The translations under genes were made by a program, and so were the position numbers. Source: Deltaproteobacteria bacterium (GTDB taxonomy: Bacteria > Myxococcota > UBA727 > VGSZ01). From it: a stretch of 64,000 bases of DNA. Location of the stretch: assembly GCA_016177705.1 (NCBI GenBank), contig JACOUT010000014.1, positions 62,001 through 126,000 on the forward strand, read 5' to 3'. Positions 8,996 through 18,106 of the stretch are shown here, one piece after another. The notes below the pieces were generated by a model. That model did not search any database and had not been told where the DNA came from. It worked only from the letters and a program-made list of their open reading frames with translations. Positions within the stretch are counted from its first letter, which is position 1. Every line of letters starts with the position of its first letter.

Positions 8996-11900
8996 TGCTC
9001 CTGCTCAAGCTCGCGTGTCTGGCCGGAAGGGATCGCCTGCGTGGTCTGCGTCAAGAACGACGCACTCGCGATCGTGCCGCCGATCTTTCCTTGCGCGTCG
9101 ATCGTGCGGCCCGACGGCCAAGTCCACGTGGCGTCGAGGTAGTCGTCAAAGTAGCGGCCGTAGCGGCACTCGTTCGTCGACGTGCCCTTGCACTCGGTGA
9201 ACGAACCTGACTTCACCCAGAGCAACCGTCGCGGCGGCGCGGGCTCCGCGGCGGACGGCAGCGACGCGTCGGCGATCACCCAGTGGTCGCTCGGGAGAGC
9301 GAACATCTGCGCGACGAACGTCCCGGCCGAGTTGCGCACAGTGCACGTGTCGTTGAACCCGAGCGTCCCGAGCTGACCGCCGAGCACGGTCGCTGTCTTG
9401 AGCGTGAGCGCGTTCTGCGGAACCGGCGCCCGCAGGAGCAGGAGTCGGTGGCGCGAGCCTGGCGAGCTGCCGCCCGCGATGAACGAGACGCTCTCGCCGG
9501 AGTCGATGAGCGTTCCCGGCAGACCCGTGACGGTGTTGTAGCTCCAGACCTCGAGCGACACGTCCGGGAGGGGGATGTTGAAGTTGAACGTCTGCCCGAG
9601 CTCGATCGTGTCTGCGTTCGTCGGGTACGAGTCGGCGGGGCTGTGGGAGAACGTGGTGTCGTTCTCGCCGTCGATGTTCTCCTGGTGCTCCATCTGCACG
9701 CTTGCGGAGAGCAGGGTGTTTCCCGTCGGTGCGTAGAGCGCCCACGAGGCGTCGGTCGAGCACTGGTCGACAGTCGCGCCGTTCCAGGTCGGGTTGTTCG
9801 GCGGCGAGTTCGCTTCGTTCGCGACGATGCAGTCCGGGTTGACGAGGTCGTCGTCCTCGTCGTCGACCGAAGTGTCTTGGTCGTTGCCGTCGAGCGAGTA
9901 GCACCAGTTGAACGCGCGCTGCCGCGAGATGTGCAGCGTCTCGCGGTGTCGGACGGCGATCGTTGGGGCGGTGCCATCGTCGAGCTCGTAGACGTAGCTG
10001 TAGTTCGTGATCGTCGACGGCGACACGAGATAGGCGTGCGCGAACACGCGGCCAGCGGAGCCTTGGCCGCTTCCGCCGAGGACCTCGTCGTCGTCGCCGT
10101 CGTCGAACGCTTCCACGTCCTCTTGGAAGGCGCCCGGCGCATAGCCGCCTGCGTTCCAGAGCATGAAGAGCGGCGCGGGCGTCGCCTCGTACTTGAAGAA
10201 GTGCGTCGTGATGGCGCCCTTGTTCCCGGCTTGGTCGCTGGGCCGCATGCTCAAGCACAACGTGGCAGCGCCGGTTTGCTCGCGGAGGAGCGTCGGGCTG
10301 AAGGTGAGGTTCTGCACGTCGGCGATCGGGACGTCGACGAGCCCGACGGCGTTGGCGACGAAGGTGCCGCGACTGCGGTTCTCGAACGCCGCGTTGTCGG
10401 TCGTGCACGATGCGTCGATGCGCGCCTCGACAGCGACAGCGGGCTCGGTCTTCAGGCGCAACGTCGGCGCGCGGTTCTCGACGGGCGGCGTGGCGAGCGT
10501 CGACGGGTTCGTGAGCTGGCCAGCGAGGTGCTGCCAGCGGCGATACGTGTCAACGCTGTTCGCCGTCGGGCGGAAGACGACGTCCTTCGTTGTCGTGTTT
10601 CCGTTGATGTTGAAGATGCAGCCGGTGAACGGGAAGACGGAGCATTCGGGCGAGGTCGCGAACGCCGTCGTTGCCGTGAGCTGAAAGTGACGGAGCGGAT
10701 TGCCGTCGGCGGCCGCGAGGTTTGCGAGCGCGGGCGCCGCCGTGTCTTTGGTGTAGCTCTGCTGCGCGCTCGTCGAGTTGCCCGCCGCGTCGACGGCCGT
10801 GACGACAATGGTGCGGAGGCCGTCCGGCTGAGTGTCCGTGAACGCTGGGAATGTGACGGCGTTGTTCGCGCCGATCGTGCCAACGAGTCCGAGCACCACC
10901 GGGATCGCGTTGCTCGTGACGTCGGCGGTCACAGAAACGAGGTTCTCATCGATCGCGGTTGCGACAATGGCCGGTGGAAGCGCACGGAACGAGCCGGCTG
11001 TTGGAGCGTTGATCACGACGGAGGGCGGTTCGAGGTCGACCGTATACGTGAACGTCGAGCGGGAGACGGTGCCGCCGATCTCGACGACATCGACGTCCAG
11101 CGCAGCGGTACCCGCCGCGAGCGGGACCGTGAACGGCACGAACGCGTTGCAGGTGCTGCCTGCTGCGACGGCTTCAGCGTTGCCGAGTGAGTTGCCGCCT
11201 TGGCTCACGACGCCAGCGCAGGATTCGAGGTCGAACGACCCCGCCGCATTGAAGGTGACGCCGCCACGCGCGGGACCGACAAACAACGATGCGTCCGTGG
11301 TGACGATCGGTCGCGGTCGGGTGAAGCAGTGGACGCCGTGCGCGATGTTTGCGAGCGCGTCGGTCGACTCGACGCAGAGGCACACCTCGCGGGTCGGGTC
11401 CGCGACGCTGAACGGTGGATCACCGATCTCGATGCCGCAACGCGCGAGCACGTCGTCGTGGTTCGGCGCGTGGGAGCCGTCGATCTCTACCCGGACGTCG
11501 GCGACTGGCGAGAACAGGTCGACGACGTCGGGCGCGAGCACGTCGAACGAAGAGATCCCGCTCAGGTCTGAGACCGTGCCGATGATCGCGACCACGCCGT
11601 CGAGCGCGCTGCCGAACGTCGTCGCGTCATTCGGGGCGGCGAACGCGAGCTCGATGGTCGGCGGCGTCTGGTCGAACGGGTTCACGGGCGCGTCAGCGGG
11701 GAAGAGGATGGAGCGATCGAGGGAGATGTCGTCGTAGAGGAGGCCAGGCCCTGCGAGCGCGTCGCTCGTGATCGACGAGCTGTTGCGAACGGCTTCGAGA
11801 ACGACGACGCCGTTGTCGCGGAACGGCGCGTTCTTCACGAAGTTGTCGATGCCGACTGCGAGGCGAGTGCGGAGCACATCGGGATCGCTTGCGATGCTCT

Positions 11901-14100
11901 GCTGGTCGAGGAAGAGCGGCGAGCCGGTGTCGGTGCCGTCGAGCACGCCGTCGTTCAGATCGAGGAGCAGGACGTCCAGAAGATCGATCGCCGTCACCTG
12001 GCCCGGGGAGCCGCCGGCATCGATCGACACCTGCGCGGCGACGCGAGACAGGCCCGCATGCGCGAGCGCGAGGATCGCCGCGGAGTCCGACGCTGCCGGG
12101 TTGTCATCGAGCAGGTTCGCAGACGACGAGGACGTGAGTGAGAGCGAGCCGGGCCGGAGGAAGTGCCCTGCAACAAGGTTCGAGTTGAACGTGACGGCGG
12201 CGGCGAACGACGGCGAGTCGGCTTGCGTGACGACGGCGCGCTTGCGAGCGAGCGTCGTCCATGCATTCACGTTCGCGATGACGTCTTCTCCGAGAACGGT
12301 GACGTTGATCGCAGCGGCCAGCTCCTGTCCGGCGCGAAGCGTGAGCGGTTGGCCGGTCGATGAGTCCTCGAAGGCGCCGCCGGTCGCAACGATATCGATC
12401 GCACCGACGAACGACGCGTTGTCGATGATGTACTCGCCGACGTCGTTGCTTGTCGCGGTGCCGATGACCGCGCCGCGGGCGCCGTCGATCAGCTCGAAGA
12501 CCGTGACCTCGGCGCCCGTCACGGGAAGGCCGAGCTCGACGACGCCCGCAACGGTTCCAGTGGGAACATTGTCGAGGAGAACCTCGATCGGGCTGAACGC
12601 GGTCTTGTTGGTGACGTCGGTTGCTTCGAAGGTGAGCGTCAGGGCTCCCTCGCCCGCGGCAGTGGTGTCCCAGAGGATGTCGATCAACGTCGGGTCCGGC
12701 TCTCGATCGCAGTTGGTGGTCGTGGCCGGCGGCGCGCACGCGGGAAGGAACACCGCGCCGGGCGCCGAGACCGTGAAACGGTCGATGCCGACAGCGGACT
12801 CGGCGCGCGCGGCGATGCTGACGGTACCGCTCAGGGTGCCCGCGCTCGGCGACGTCACGGTGATCTGCGGAAGCTCGTTGTCGATGGTGACTGTGACGGA
12901 CGCGTCGCTCGATACGCCGTCGACGTTCGTTGCGCGCGCGGTGATCGTGACATCACCCGGCGGAAAGAGCGCGGTGTTCAGCGTCCCGGTGAGCTCACAG
13001 TGAATCGGGCTCGAGCAAGCGGACGTCCCTGCGCCGACGAGCGCTTGCGGTGCGATGAAGGCGAGCTCGTCGATGCCGGCGGCGTCGTCTGCGAGCACGC
13101 GGATAGCGGGCGTACCAGCCACGGGTCCCTCAATCGGCTCGGCGATCGAGATGAACGGCGCGGCGCCGTTGCTTGCGCCGTCATCATCGAAGAGCGGGCT
13201 TTCGTGGTTCGTGAGCGCCGCCGTGAGATCCTTCACCTCATCCACGCCGATCCCTGTCTTGTTCTGCGTGCCGACGAGAAAGCGCTCGACGGAGAGCGCG
13301 AGCCCCTCCGGCGCACCGCGCAGCGTGTTCGATGACAGCGGAACGGAGGCCTGGGCAAGTGCCGTTCCGGCGGGGCCCTTGCCGTCGAAGACACACGCGC
13401 CATCGTCGAGATCGCGCAGAAGCTCATTCGTGAGCGTGGCGGATGTGACGCGGACGCCGGGGTCGATGTCCGACTCGAGCGAGATCTGACGCGCGGACTC
13501 GGAGAGCCCAGCGAGGAGCAGCCCATGCCAGACATCGGCTGCGAGGCTCGGCGCGGTCGCGCTCGTCGTGTCGAAGACGGGCGTGGCGCGGAGATCGAAG
13601 CCCGGCGTCCCCGCCGAGAAGAAGGCGTTGAGCAGCTCCGCGGCGCTCGCTGACGCGGAACCGAGGTCGCCGACGCGCGAGCTCTCGACGAGGCACGCGG
13701 TGAGCGACGCGTGCATGCTCGTGAGGGGCGTGATCAACACCCCCGAGGTCGGTTCGCCGAGCTTCTGCTCGTCGATGAGCGCGCAGAGCTCGTTCGGCCC
13801 AAGGCTCACGAGGCCGCCGGTCGCTTCCTCGACGAAAGTGCCGTCTTTGGCGCACGCGAGCGTTGGCCCGAAGTGGCCGCCGACATCGATGGTGAAGGTC
13901 GCGTCACCAGCGCTCTTGGCGCTCCCTACTTCCTTGGCTCTGCGTCCGCGCGCGTCGACCGAGTAGGCGACGAGGGTCGCGCCGGCGACCGGGCCCTTGA
14001 CGACGGCGCCGGAAATGGAGCCGCGCACGGGTTCACCCACGTTCGGCTGGCAACCTGCGAGAGCGATGACGAGAAGAACGATCTGCTTCTGGCGATCCAT
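8992..14100 (-). CDS. Very large lipoprotein with repeated immunoglobulin-like segments
   Basis: The 1702-residue product starts with a lipoprotein signal (lipobox IALAGC, Cys at residue 17) and should be anchored in a membrane. Two related modules are visible. One near the N-terminus begins SISGAVVKGPVAGATLVAY; another in the middle begins AGVVELGLPVTGAEVTVFE; each is followed by a helical stretch. They alternate with beta-sandwich-like segments such as DVTITARATNVDGVSS and LRTIVVTAVDAAGNSTS. The C-terminal part is acidic with EDVEAFDDGDDDE. GGAGG lies 8 bases before the ATG. The 254-base gap upstream (14101-14354) shows no gene and probably holds a promoter. A contact or adhesion role during conjugation is plausible from context; the family is unknown to me. 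Confidence 0.8.
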   Translation of the reverse strand: MDRQKQIVLLVIALAGCQPNVGEPVRGSISGAVVKGPVAGATLVAYSVDARGRRAKEVGSAKSAGDATFTIDVGGHFGPTLACAKDGTFVEEATGGLVSLGPNELCALIDEQKLGEPTSGVLITPLTSMHASLTACLVESSRVGDLGSASASAAELLNAFFSAGTPGFDLRATPVFDTTSATAPSLAADVWHGLLLAGLSESARQISLESDIDPGVRVTSATLTNELLRDLDDGACVFDGKGPAGTALAQASVPLSSNTLRGAPEGLALSVERFLVGTQNKTGIGVDEVKDLTAALTNHESPLFDDDGASNGAAPFISIAEPIEGPVAGTPAIRVLADDAAGIDELAFIAPQALVGAGTSACSSPIHCELTGTLNTALFPPGDVTITARATNVDGVSSDASVTVTIDNELPQITVTSPSAGTLSGTVSIAARAESAVGIDRFTVSAPGAVFLPACAPPATTTNCDREPDPTLIDILWDTTAAGEGALTLTFEATDVTNKTAFSPIEVLLDNVPTGTVAGVVELGLPVTGAEVTVFELIDGARGAVIGTATSNDVGEYIIDNASFVGAIDIVATGGAFEDSSTGQPLTLRAGQELAAAINVTVLGEDVIANVNAWTTLARKRAVVTQADSPSFAAAVTFNSNLVAGHFLRPGSLSLTSSSSANLLDDNPAASDSAAILALAHAGLSRVAAQVSIDAGGSPGQVTAIDLLDVLLLDLNDGVLDGTDTGSPLFLDQQSIASDPDVLRTRLAVGIDNFVKNAPFRDNGVVVLEAVRNSSSITSDALAGPGLLYDDISLDRSILFPADAPVNPFDQTPPTIELAFAAPNDATTFGSALDGVVAIIGTVSDLSGISSFDVLAPDVVDLFSPVADVRVEIDGSHAPNHDDVLARCGIEIGDPPFSVADPTREVCLCVESTDALANIAHGVHCFTRPRPIVTTDASLFVGPARGGVTFNAAGSFDLESCAGVVSQGGNSLGNAEAVAAGSTCNAFVPFTVPLAAGTAALDVDVVEIGGTVSRSTFTYTVDLEPPSVVINAPTAGSFRALPPAIVATAIDENLVSVTADVTSNAIPVVLGLVGTIGANNAVTFPAFTDTQPDGLRTIVVTAVDAAGNSTSAQQSYTKDTAAPALANLAAADGNPLRHFQLTATTAFATSPECSVFPFTGCIFNINGNTTTKDVVFRPTANSVDTYRRWQHLAGQLTNPSTLATPPVENRAPTLRLKTEPAVAVEARIDASCTTDNAAFENRSRGTFVANAVGLVDVPIADVQNLTFSPTLLREQTGAATLCLSMRPSDQAGNKGAITTHFFKYEATPAPLFMLWNAGGYAPGAFQEDVEAFDDGDDDEVLGGSGQGSAGRVFAHAYLVSPSTITNYSYVYELDDGTAPTIAVRHRETLHISRQRAFNWCYSLDGNDQDTSVDDEDDDLVNPDCIVANEANSPPNNPTWNGATVDQCSTDASWALYAPTGNTLLSASVQMEHQENIDGENDTTFSHSPADSYPTNADTIELGQTFNFNIPLPDVSLEVWSYNTVTGLPGTLIDSGESVSFIAGGSSPGSRHRLLLLRAPVPQNALTLKTATVLGGQLGTLGFNDTCTVRNSAGTFVAQMFALPSDHWVIADASLPSAAEPAPPRRLLWVKSGSFTECKGTSTNECRYGRYFDDYLDATWTWPSGRTIDAQGKIGGTIASASFLTQTTQAIPSGQTRELEQEQ

Positions 14101-14354
14101 GGCAACACCTCCACGCAGGAGGACAAGTTGCCGTCGCGAGCCTCGTCGTACGGGAGATGTGCTCGCGGTCCGGTACGGCGGTCACTCCTACACCCGCCTC
14201 TCCACCGACGGTTGTTCCCGGCCGGTGTCCAAACCGCCGATCACCCCTCGTGTTCAACGATGATCGATCGCGAGATGGTTTCGACTTCGACCGTGGGCCT
14301 GTGAGCATTAGGCGGCGGAACATGACTTCGCTCCGGAGAGGGACGCGCCAGCGG

Positions 14355-16460
14355 TCAAGACGACAGCGATTGCACGTAAACCGCAAAGCGCACGCCGCGG
14401 TTGGTGACGACGAGCTGCTCTTCGTTGTCGATCACGGTGGTCTTGTTCACTGTGGGCGCGCCTCCGCCGCGAATGATTCCCTGCGCGAGCGGGTTGTCGG
14501 TCGCGCCCGCGGCGAGGTCGACGAGCCCCTGAACGGCGCCGCCTGCGCCACCCGCCGCGACGTCTGAAACACCGCCCACGCTCTTGGCTCCCGGAACGCC
14601 GCTGCGTCCATCGCTGCCGATCGCGTTTCCTTTGAGCGGGACGTTTCGTCCGTTCACGATCGCGAACGTGAACTCGACGAGGATGCGCGGCCCGCTCGTT
14701 CCGATCGTGCGACCGTGAAGCTCGGCGTTCTTCGGCAGCTCGATGTCGCCCACCTTCGTCGGCGCCTCGACGATGGCGATGACGGGACCGGCTGGTGCAC
14801 TGGCGATCGCGTCGCGGACGCGAACAGGGATCTTCACGCCGGCGATCGGCGCCGCTGTGCTCGCTACGGTCGAGCCGCTCGCGTCGGCTGGGGCGACGCT
14901 TGAGTTGAAGCTCGTGCGCGTCCCGTATCGACGTGCCCACGGGTCGTCCGTCGGTGGCGCCTTCGGCTTCTCGGCGATCCGCGTTCGGTGATGGCTGCTT
15001 CGGCTCGGTGTCGAACCGGGAGCTTCGGGCGGCGGCGTGCTGTCGGCTGGAGCGTCGGTCGGGACGACGATCGGGAAGAATGAGCTCTGGCGCTCCCGCG
15101 GCACCGGCGCAGGCGCGCGTCGGGTGCGCTCGACGTCGAGCGCCTCAAGCTCCTGTTGCGCACGCTCCTGCCGCTTGAGCTCGTCGGGATCGACGTACGC
15201 CGTATTCTTGGACCGTGAGCGGCCCTTGGCGGCGCTGTCGGCCCAGACGATCAATGTCCCGCCGACGCCGAGGACCGCGAGCGCAGCGGCGAGCGGGAGC
15301 AGCAGCGACTTCTTCGCGCGCGCCTTGGCGTTGCTCTGCGGTTCGGCCGGCGCCTGAAACGACGGCTGCGCGAGCTGCGCGGTGGGCGCGGTCTCTTCCG
15401 TCTTGCGGCTTTGATGATTGAAGAGCGACGACTCCTCACGCGCGACCGGAGTCGCCGAGGCAGCGACCGTCTGGCTGTCGGCGGGCGTCTTCGGCGCGGC
15501 GGCGTTCGCCTCGACGAGGCCGTCAACCGGCGGCGGAATCTCCGCTGCTGGCGCGAGAGGCGCGGCCGGCATCGCGGAGAGGGCGAGCGGCGAGATTGGA
15601 GCCGCCGTGAGCGAGAGCGCTTCGAGACGCTGCGCGGCGATGCGCGCAGACGGAATCCGCTTCGCAGGGTCGGGCTCCATCAGGTCGTGGATGAACTTCG
15701 CCCACGCATCCGGGACGTCGGGGCGCGCGGTCTTCACGGGCGTGAAGCGGGCGTGCTCGATGAGGTCGAGAAGCTTGATGTCGTTCTCAGCCTCGAACGC
15801 AGGCCGCCGACACGTGAAGGCGTAGAGCAGACAGCCGAGCGCCCAGAGGTCGGTGAGCACCGTGTGCTCACCGCGGTGGTCCCTCGATGCAGCGACATAC
15901 TCGGGCGCCAAGTAGTTGTACGTGCCCATCGCGCGGCCGGTGCGCGTCACGTTCGCATCGGTCTTCGACTTCGCGAGGCCGAAGTCGATGAGCATCACCT
16001 CGTCGTCCTTGCCGATGAGCATGTTCGACTGCTTGATGTCTCGGTGAAGCACGCCACTCTCATGCGCGTGCGCGAGAGCGTTTGCGACCTGAAGCGCGAT
16101 GCGACGCAGCCGCTCGGCGTCGGGACTCTCCTGGCGAATCCATTTACGGCCGTCGCGCGCGGCGAAGTAACTCATGACGAGGAACGGCGAGCCGCCCATC
16201 TCCCCGATCTCGTGGACCGGGATGATGTTCGGATGTCGCAGCCGCGCGAGCGTGCGCGCCTCGCGAAGGAAGCGCTCGCGGGCTTGCTTCACTTGCGCTG
16301 CTTGGCCGTTCAAGTCGTCAGCCCCGGAGATGACCTTGAGCGCGCGGTCGACGCGCAGCTTCCGATCGTGGACGAGAAACACTTCGCCCATGCCGCCTTT
16401 GCCGAGGCGCTCCTTGATGACGAACCCCGCGACGACGCGGCCAGGCGAAAGCTCCCGCAT
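14355..16460 (-). CDS. Ser/Thr protein kinase fused to a VirB10/TrbI-like channel domain
   Basis: The 701-residue protein has three parts. Residues 12-285 are a Hanks-type kinase with GKGGMGEV (20-27), the ATP-anchoring Lys42, catalytic HRDIKQSN (139-146), DFG (159-161) and APE (185-187), all intact. An Ala/Pro-rich linker leads to one membrane span (about 385-406). A Pro-rich stretch then leads to residues 541-701, which match the VirB10/TrbI C-terminal domain: GPVIAIVEAPTKVGDIELPK, LHGRTIG, RNVPLKGNAIGSDGRSGVPG. VirB10 has the same topology (cytoplasmic N-terminus, one span, Pro-rich periplasmic part, outer-membrane-reaching barrel), so the kinase simply replaces the short cytoplasmic tail. 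The gene follows virB9 by 11 bases and ends the secretion operon. Confidence 0.9.
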   Translation of the reverse strand: MRELSPGRVVAGFVIKERLGKGGMGEVFLVHDRKLRVDRALKVISGADDLNGQAAQVKQARERFLREARTLARLRHPNIIPVHEIGEMGGSPFLVMSYFAARDGRKWIRQESPDAERLRRIALQVANALAHAHESGVLHRDIKQSNMLIGKDDEVMLIDFGLAKSKTDANVTRTGRAMGTYNYLAPEYVAASRDHRGEHTVLTDLWALGCLLYAFTCRRPAFEAENDIKLLDLIEHARFTPVKTARPDVPDAWAKFIHDLMEPDPAKRIPSARIAAQRLEALSLTAAPISPLALSAMPAAPLAPAAEIPPPVDGLVEANAAAPKTPADSQTVAASATPVAREESSLFNHQSRKTEETAPTAQLAQPSFQAPAEPQSNAKARAKKSLLLPLAAALAVLGVGGTLIVWADSAAKGRSRSKNTAYVDPDELKRQERAQQELEALDVERTRRAPAPVPRERQSSFFPIVVPTDAPADSTPPPEAPGSTPSRSSHHRTRIAEKPKAPPTDDPWARRYGTRTSFNSSVAPADASGSTVASTAAPIAGVKIPVRVRDAIASAPAGPVIAIVEAPTKVGDIELPKNAELHGRTIGTSGPRILVEFTFAIVNGRNVPLKGNAIGSDGRSGVPGAKSVGGVSDVAAGGAGGAVQGLVDLAAGATDNPLAQGIIRGGGAPTVNKTTVIDNEEQLVVTNRGVRFAVYVQSLSS

Positions 16461-16471
16461 GCGGTCCTCCG

Positions 16472-17410
16472 TCAGAAGGTGATGTCTTCGATGACGATGT
16501 TGTTCTCGCCGTCCACGCCCTCTTCTATGACGGTGAGCTTGAAGCTCACGGCGCCGTCGACGGCGCCGGCGACTCCGGCGATGCCGAGGCCGCGCTCGTT
16601 GAAGCGGAGCGTCGCCTTCTCGAGCTTCTCGCCAGCGCTGCCGCGCTGCTTCGTGTCTTCGAGCGTCGCTGTCGTGAGGAAGATGTCGTCCCGTCGACGG
16701 TTCTCGACCTCGAACGTCACGTACGTCAGCGTGCCGTTTCTGCAGAGCTGCTTGAGGCGGACGACGACATTCCGCGAGCGGTTCGGCCGACCCCAGAAGT
16801 CCTTGCACGTCGTGCCGGTCATCAGCGCCGCGAGCATCAGCTCGTTCGCGAGCGCCTTGGCGCGATCGTCGAAGCGCGCCTCAAGGTCGCGCTCCTTCTT
16901 TGTGAGCTTGGTGGCGCCCTTCTCGTCGTCGGGCAGCGTGAACTCGACGCGCGCATCGGCCTGCTCAGGGAGCGACAGCTCCACGAACAGCGTGATGGCC
17001 AGCCCGCCGTCGAGCATGACGTCGATGTTGGTGACGAACGCGGACGACGGGAGGTCGGCACCGGGGAGGCGCGTCGGCTTGATCGAGAGCGTGCGCGCGT
17101 CCGGGAACAGGTCGACGCGCCAGAGCTGGGCCTCGGGCTTTGCGTCGCCGAAGACGCAGTCGCCACACGTCGGCTTCACCGACCACGGCTCAGGCAGCTC
17201 GATGACGGTGGCAAGGCCGGGCGCGCCGTTCACCTTGTAGACGCCCTTTGCCCGGCGCTTGTCGAGGGCGATCGAGCGCAGCGCCGGCCCGTGGCCGCTC
17301 GACACCATTGGCGGCTCGGGCGGCGCGTCGACCTTTGCAGCGGGTTTCGCGGCGGTCGCACTCAGCGCGAAGCTCGCGACGACGGTGAAGATGGTCACGC
17401 GCGCGGTCAT
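16472..17410 (-). CDS. virB9: VirB9/TrbG-like outer-membrane channel protein
   Basis: VirB9 lines the periplasmic and outer-membrane core of the type IV channel with VirB10. The 312-residue product has a signal peptide (MTARVTIFTVVASFALSATA) and an N-terminal beta-rich domain with GVYKVNGAPGLATVIELPEP. Its C-terminal domain contains RNGTLTYVTFEVENRR, a pattern expected for the domain that pairs with VirB10. Two cysteines in CGDC are unusual for the family. ATG at 17410 overlaps the virB8 stop (ATGA). The assignment leans on order (B8-B9-B10) as much as on sequence. Confidence 0.75.
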   Translation of the reverse strand: MTARVTIFTVVASFALSATAAKPAAKVDAPPEPPMVSSGHGPALRSIALDKRRAKGVYKVNGAPGLATVIELPEPWSVKPTCGDCVFGDAKPEAQLWRVDLFPDARTLSIKPTRLPGADLPSSAFVTNIDVMLDGGLAITLFVELSLPEQADARVEFTLPDDEKGATKLTKKERDLEARFDDRAKALANELMLAALMTGTTCKDFWGRPNRSRNVVVRLKQLCRNGTLTYVTFEVENRRRDDIFLTTATLEDTKQRGSAGEKLEKATLRFNERGLGIAGVAGAVDGAVSFKLTVIEEGVDGENNIVIEDITF

Positions 17411-18099
17411 TTCTCGCTCCTCTCGCTCGCGTCCCAGAAGTCGACGAGCAACCCATCCAACGTCGTCTGCGTGACCGCGACCTCGATGAAGCTCGCGCGG
17501 ATGTCGAGCACCTTCTTCAGCTTTGGGTCGTCGATCGGGCTGCCGGCAAGCGGCTGGATGCGCATCGTCGCGCTGCCTTTGCAGTGCCAGACACCGTCGG
17601 TCTTCGCGCAGCTGACGCTGTCCCAGTCGAGCTCCAGCTCGTTTCTGATGCGGGCGAGCACATAGGTGCGCAGGAGCGGCGCCTTCCCTGACGCGTCGAC
17701 TTGCGCGGGCACCGGGACGTCGGCGTTCATCTCGGTGACAAAGCGCTTGCGCCAGGGCGTCGTCATCAGGAGCGACGCAGCTGTGAGCTCGTCGACCACG
17801 TTCGCGGACGACCAGCCGTGGAGCTTCAACGCCGTTCGCTGAAAGAAGCGCTTCGCGTCGATCTCGCGCGTACCGACGTCGCCCGCAGCGACGATTCGCC
17901 GCGGCTCGCTCGGGTCGTCGCTCGTCACGACGACCGGCAGCGGGCGCGTGAAGCTCAGGAACGCGAGCGCCATCGCGAGCAACGTCGTGAACGCCGAGAG
18001 CAACGCTGTGAGCCACGAGCGGCGCGCACGCCGCACGAGCTCGTTGTAGGCCTCGAACGGGTCGGGGACGGTCGAGATGACGGTGGCCTTGGGTGCCAT
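17407..18099 (-). CDS. virB8: VirB8-like inner-membrane assembly protein
   Basis: The 230-residue protein has a short cytoplasmic N-terminus (with YNELVRRARRSW), one membrane span around residues 30-52 and a periplasmic domain, the architecture of VirB8/TraE, which nucleates the channel in the inner membrane. Length is close to the family's usual 230-240. It starts at ATG 18099, seven bases past the virB6 stop, and is coupled to virB9. Confidence 0.75.
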   Translation of the reverse strand: MAPKATVISTVPDPFEAYNELVRRARRSWLTALLSAFTTLLAMALAFLSFTRPLPVVVTSDDPSEPRRIVAAGDVGTREIDAKRFFQRTALKLHGWSSANVVDELTAASLLMTTPWRKRFVTEMNADVPVPAQVDASGKAPLLRTYVLARIRNELELDWDSVSCAKTDGVWHCKGSATMRIQPLAGSPIDDPKLKKVLDIRASFIEVAVTQTTLDGLLVDFWDASERSEK

Positions 18100-18106
18100 G
18101 GCTTCC

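Noticed and set aside
9283..11190. A 635-codon plus-strand frame opposite the giant lipoprotein gene
   Set aside because: It is Arg/Val/Glu-rich and has no domain or ribosome site; such antisense frames are expected in high-GC DNA because the sense strand has G/C-rich third positions.
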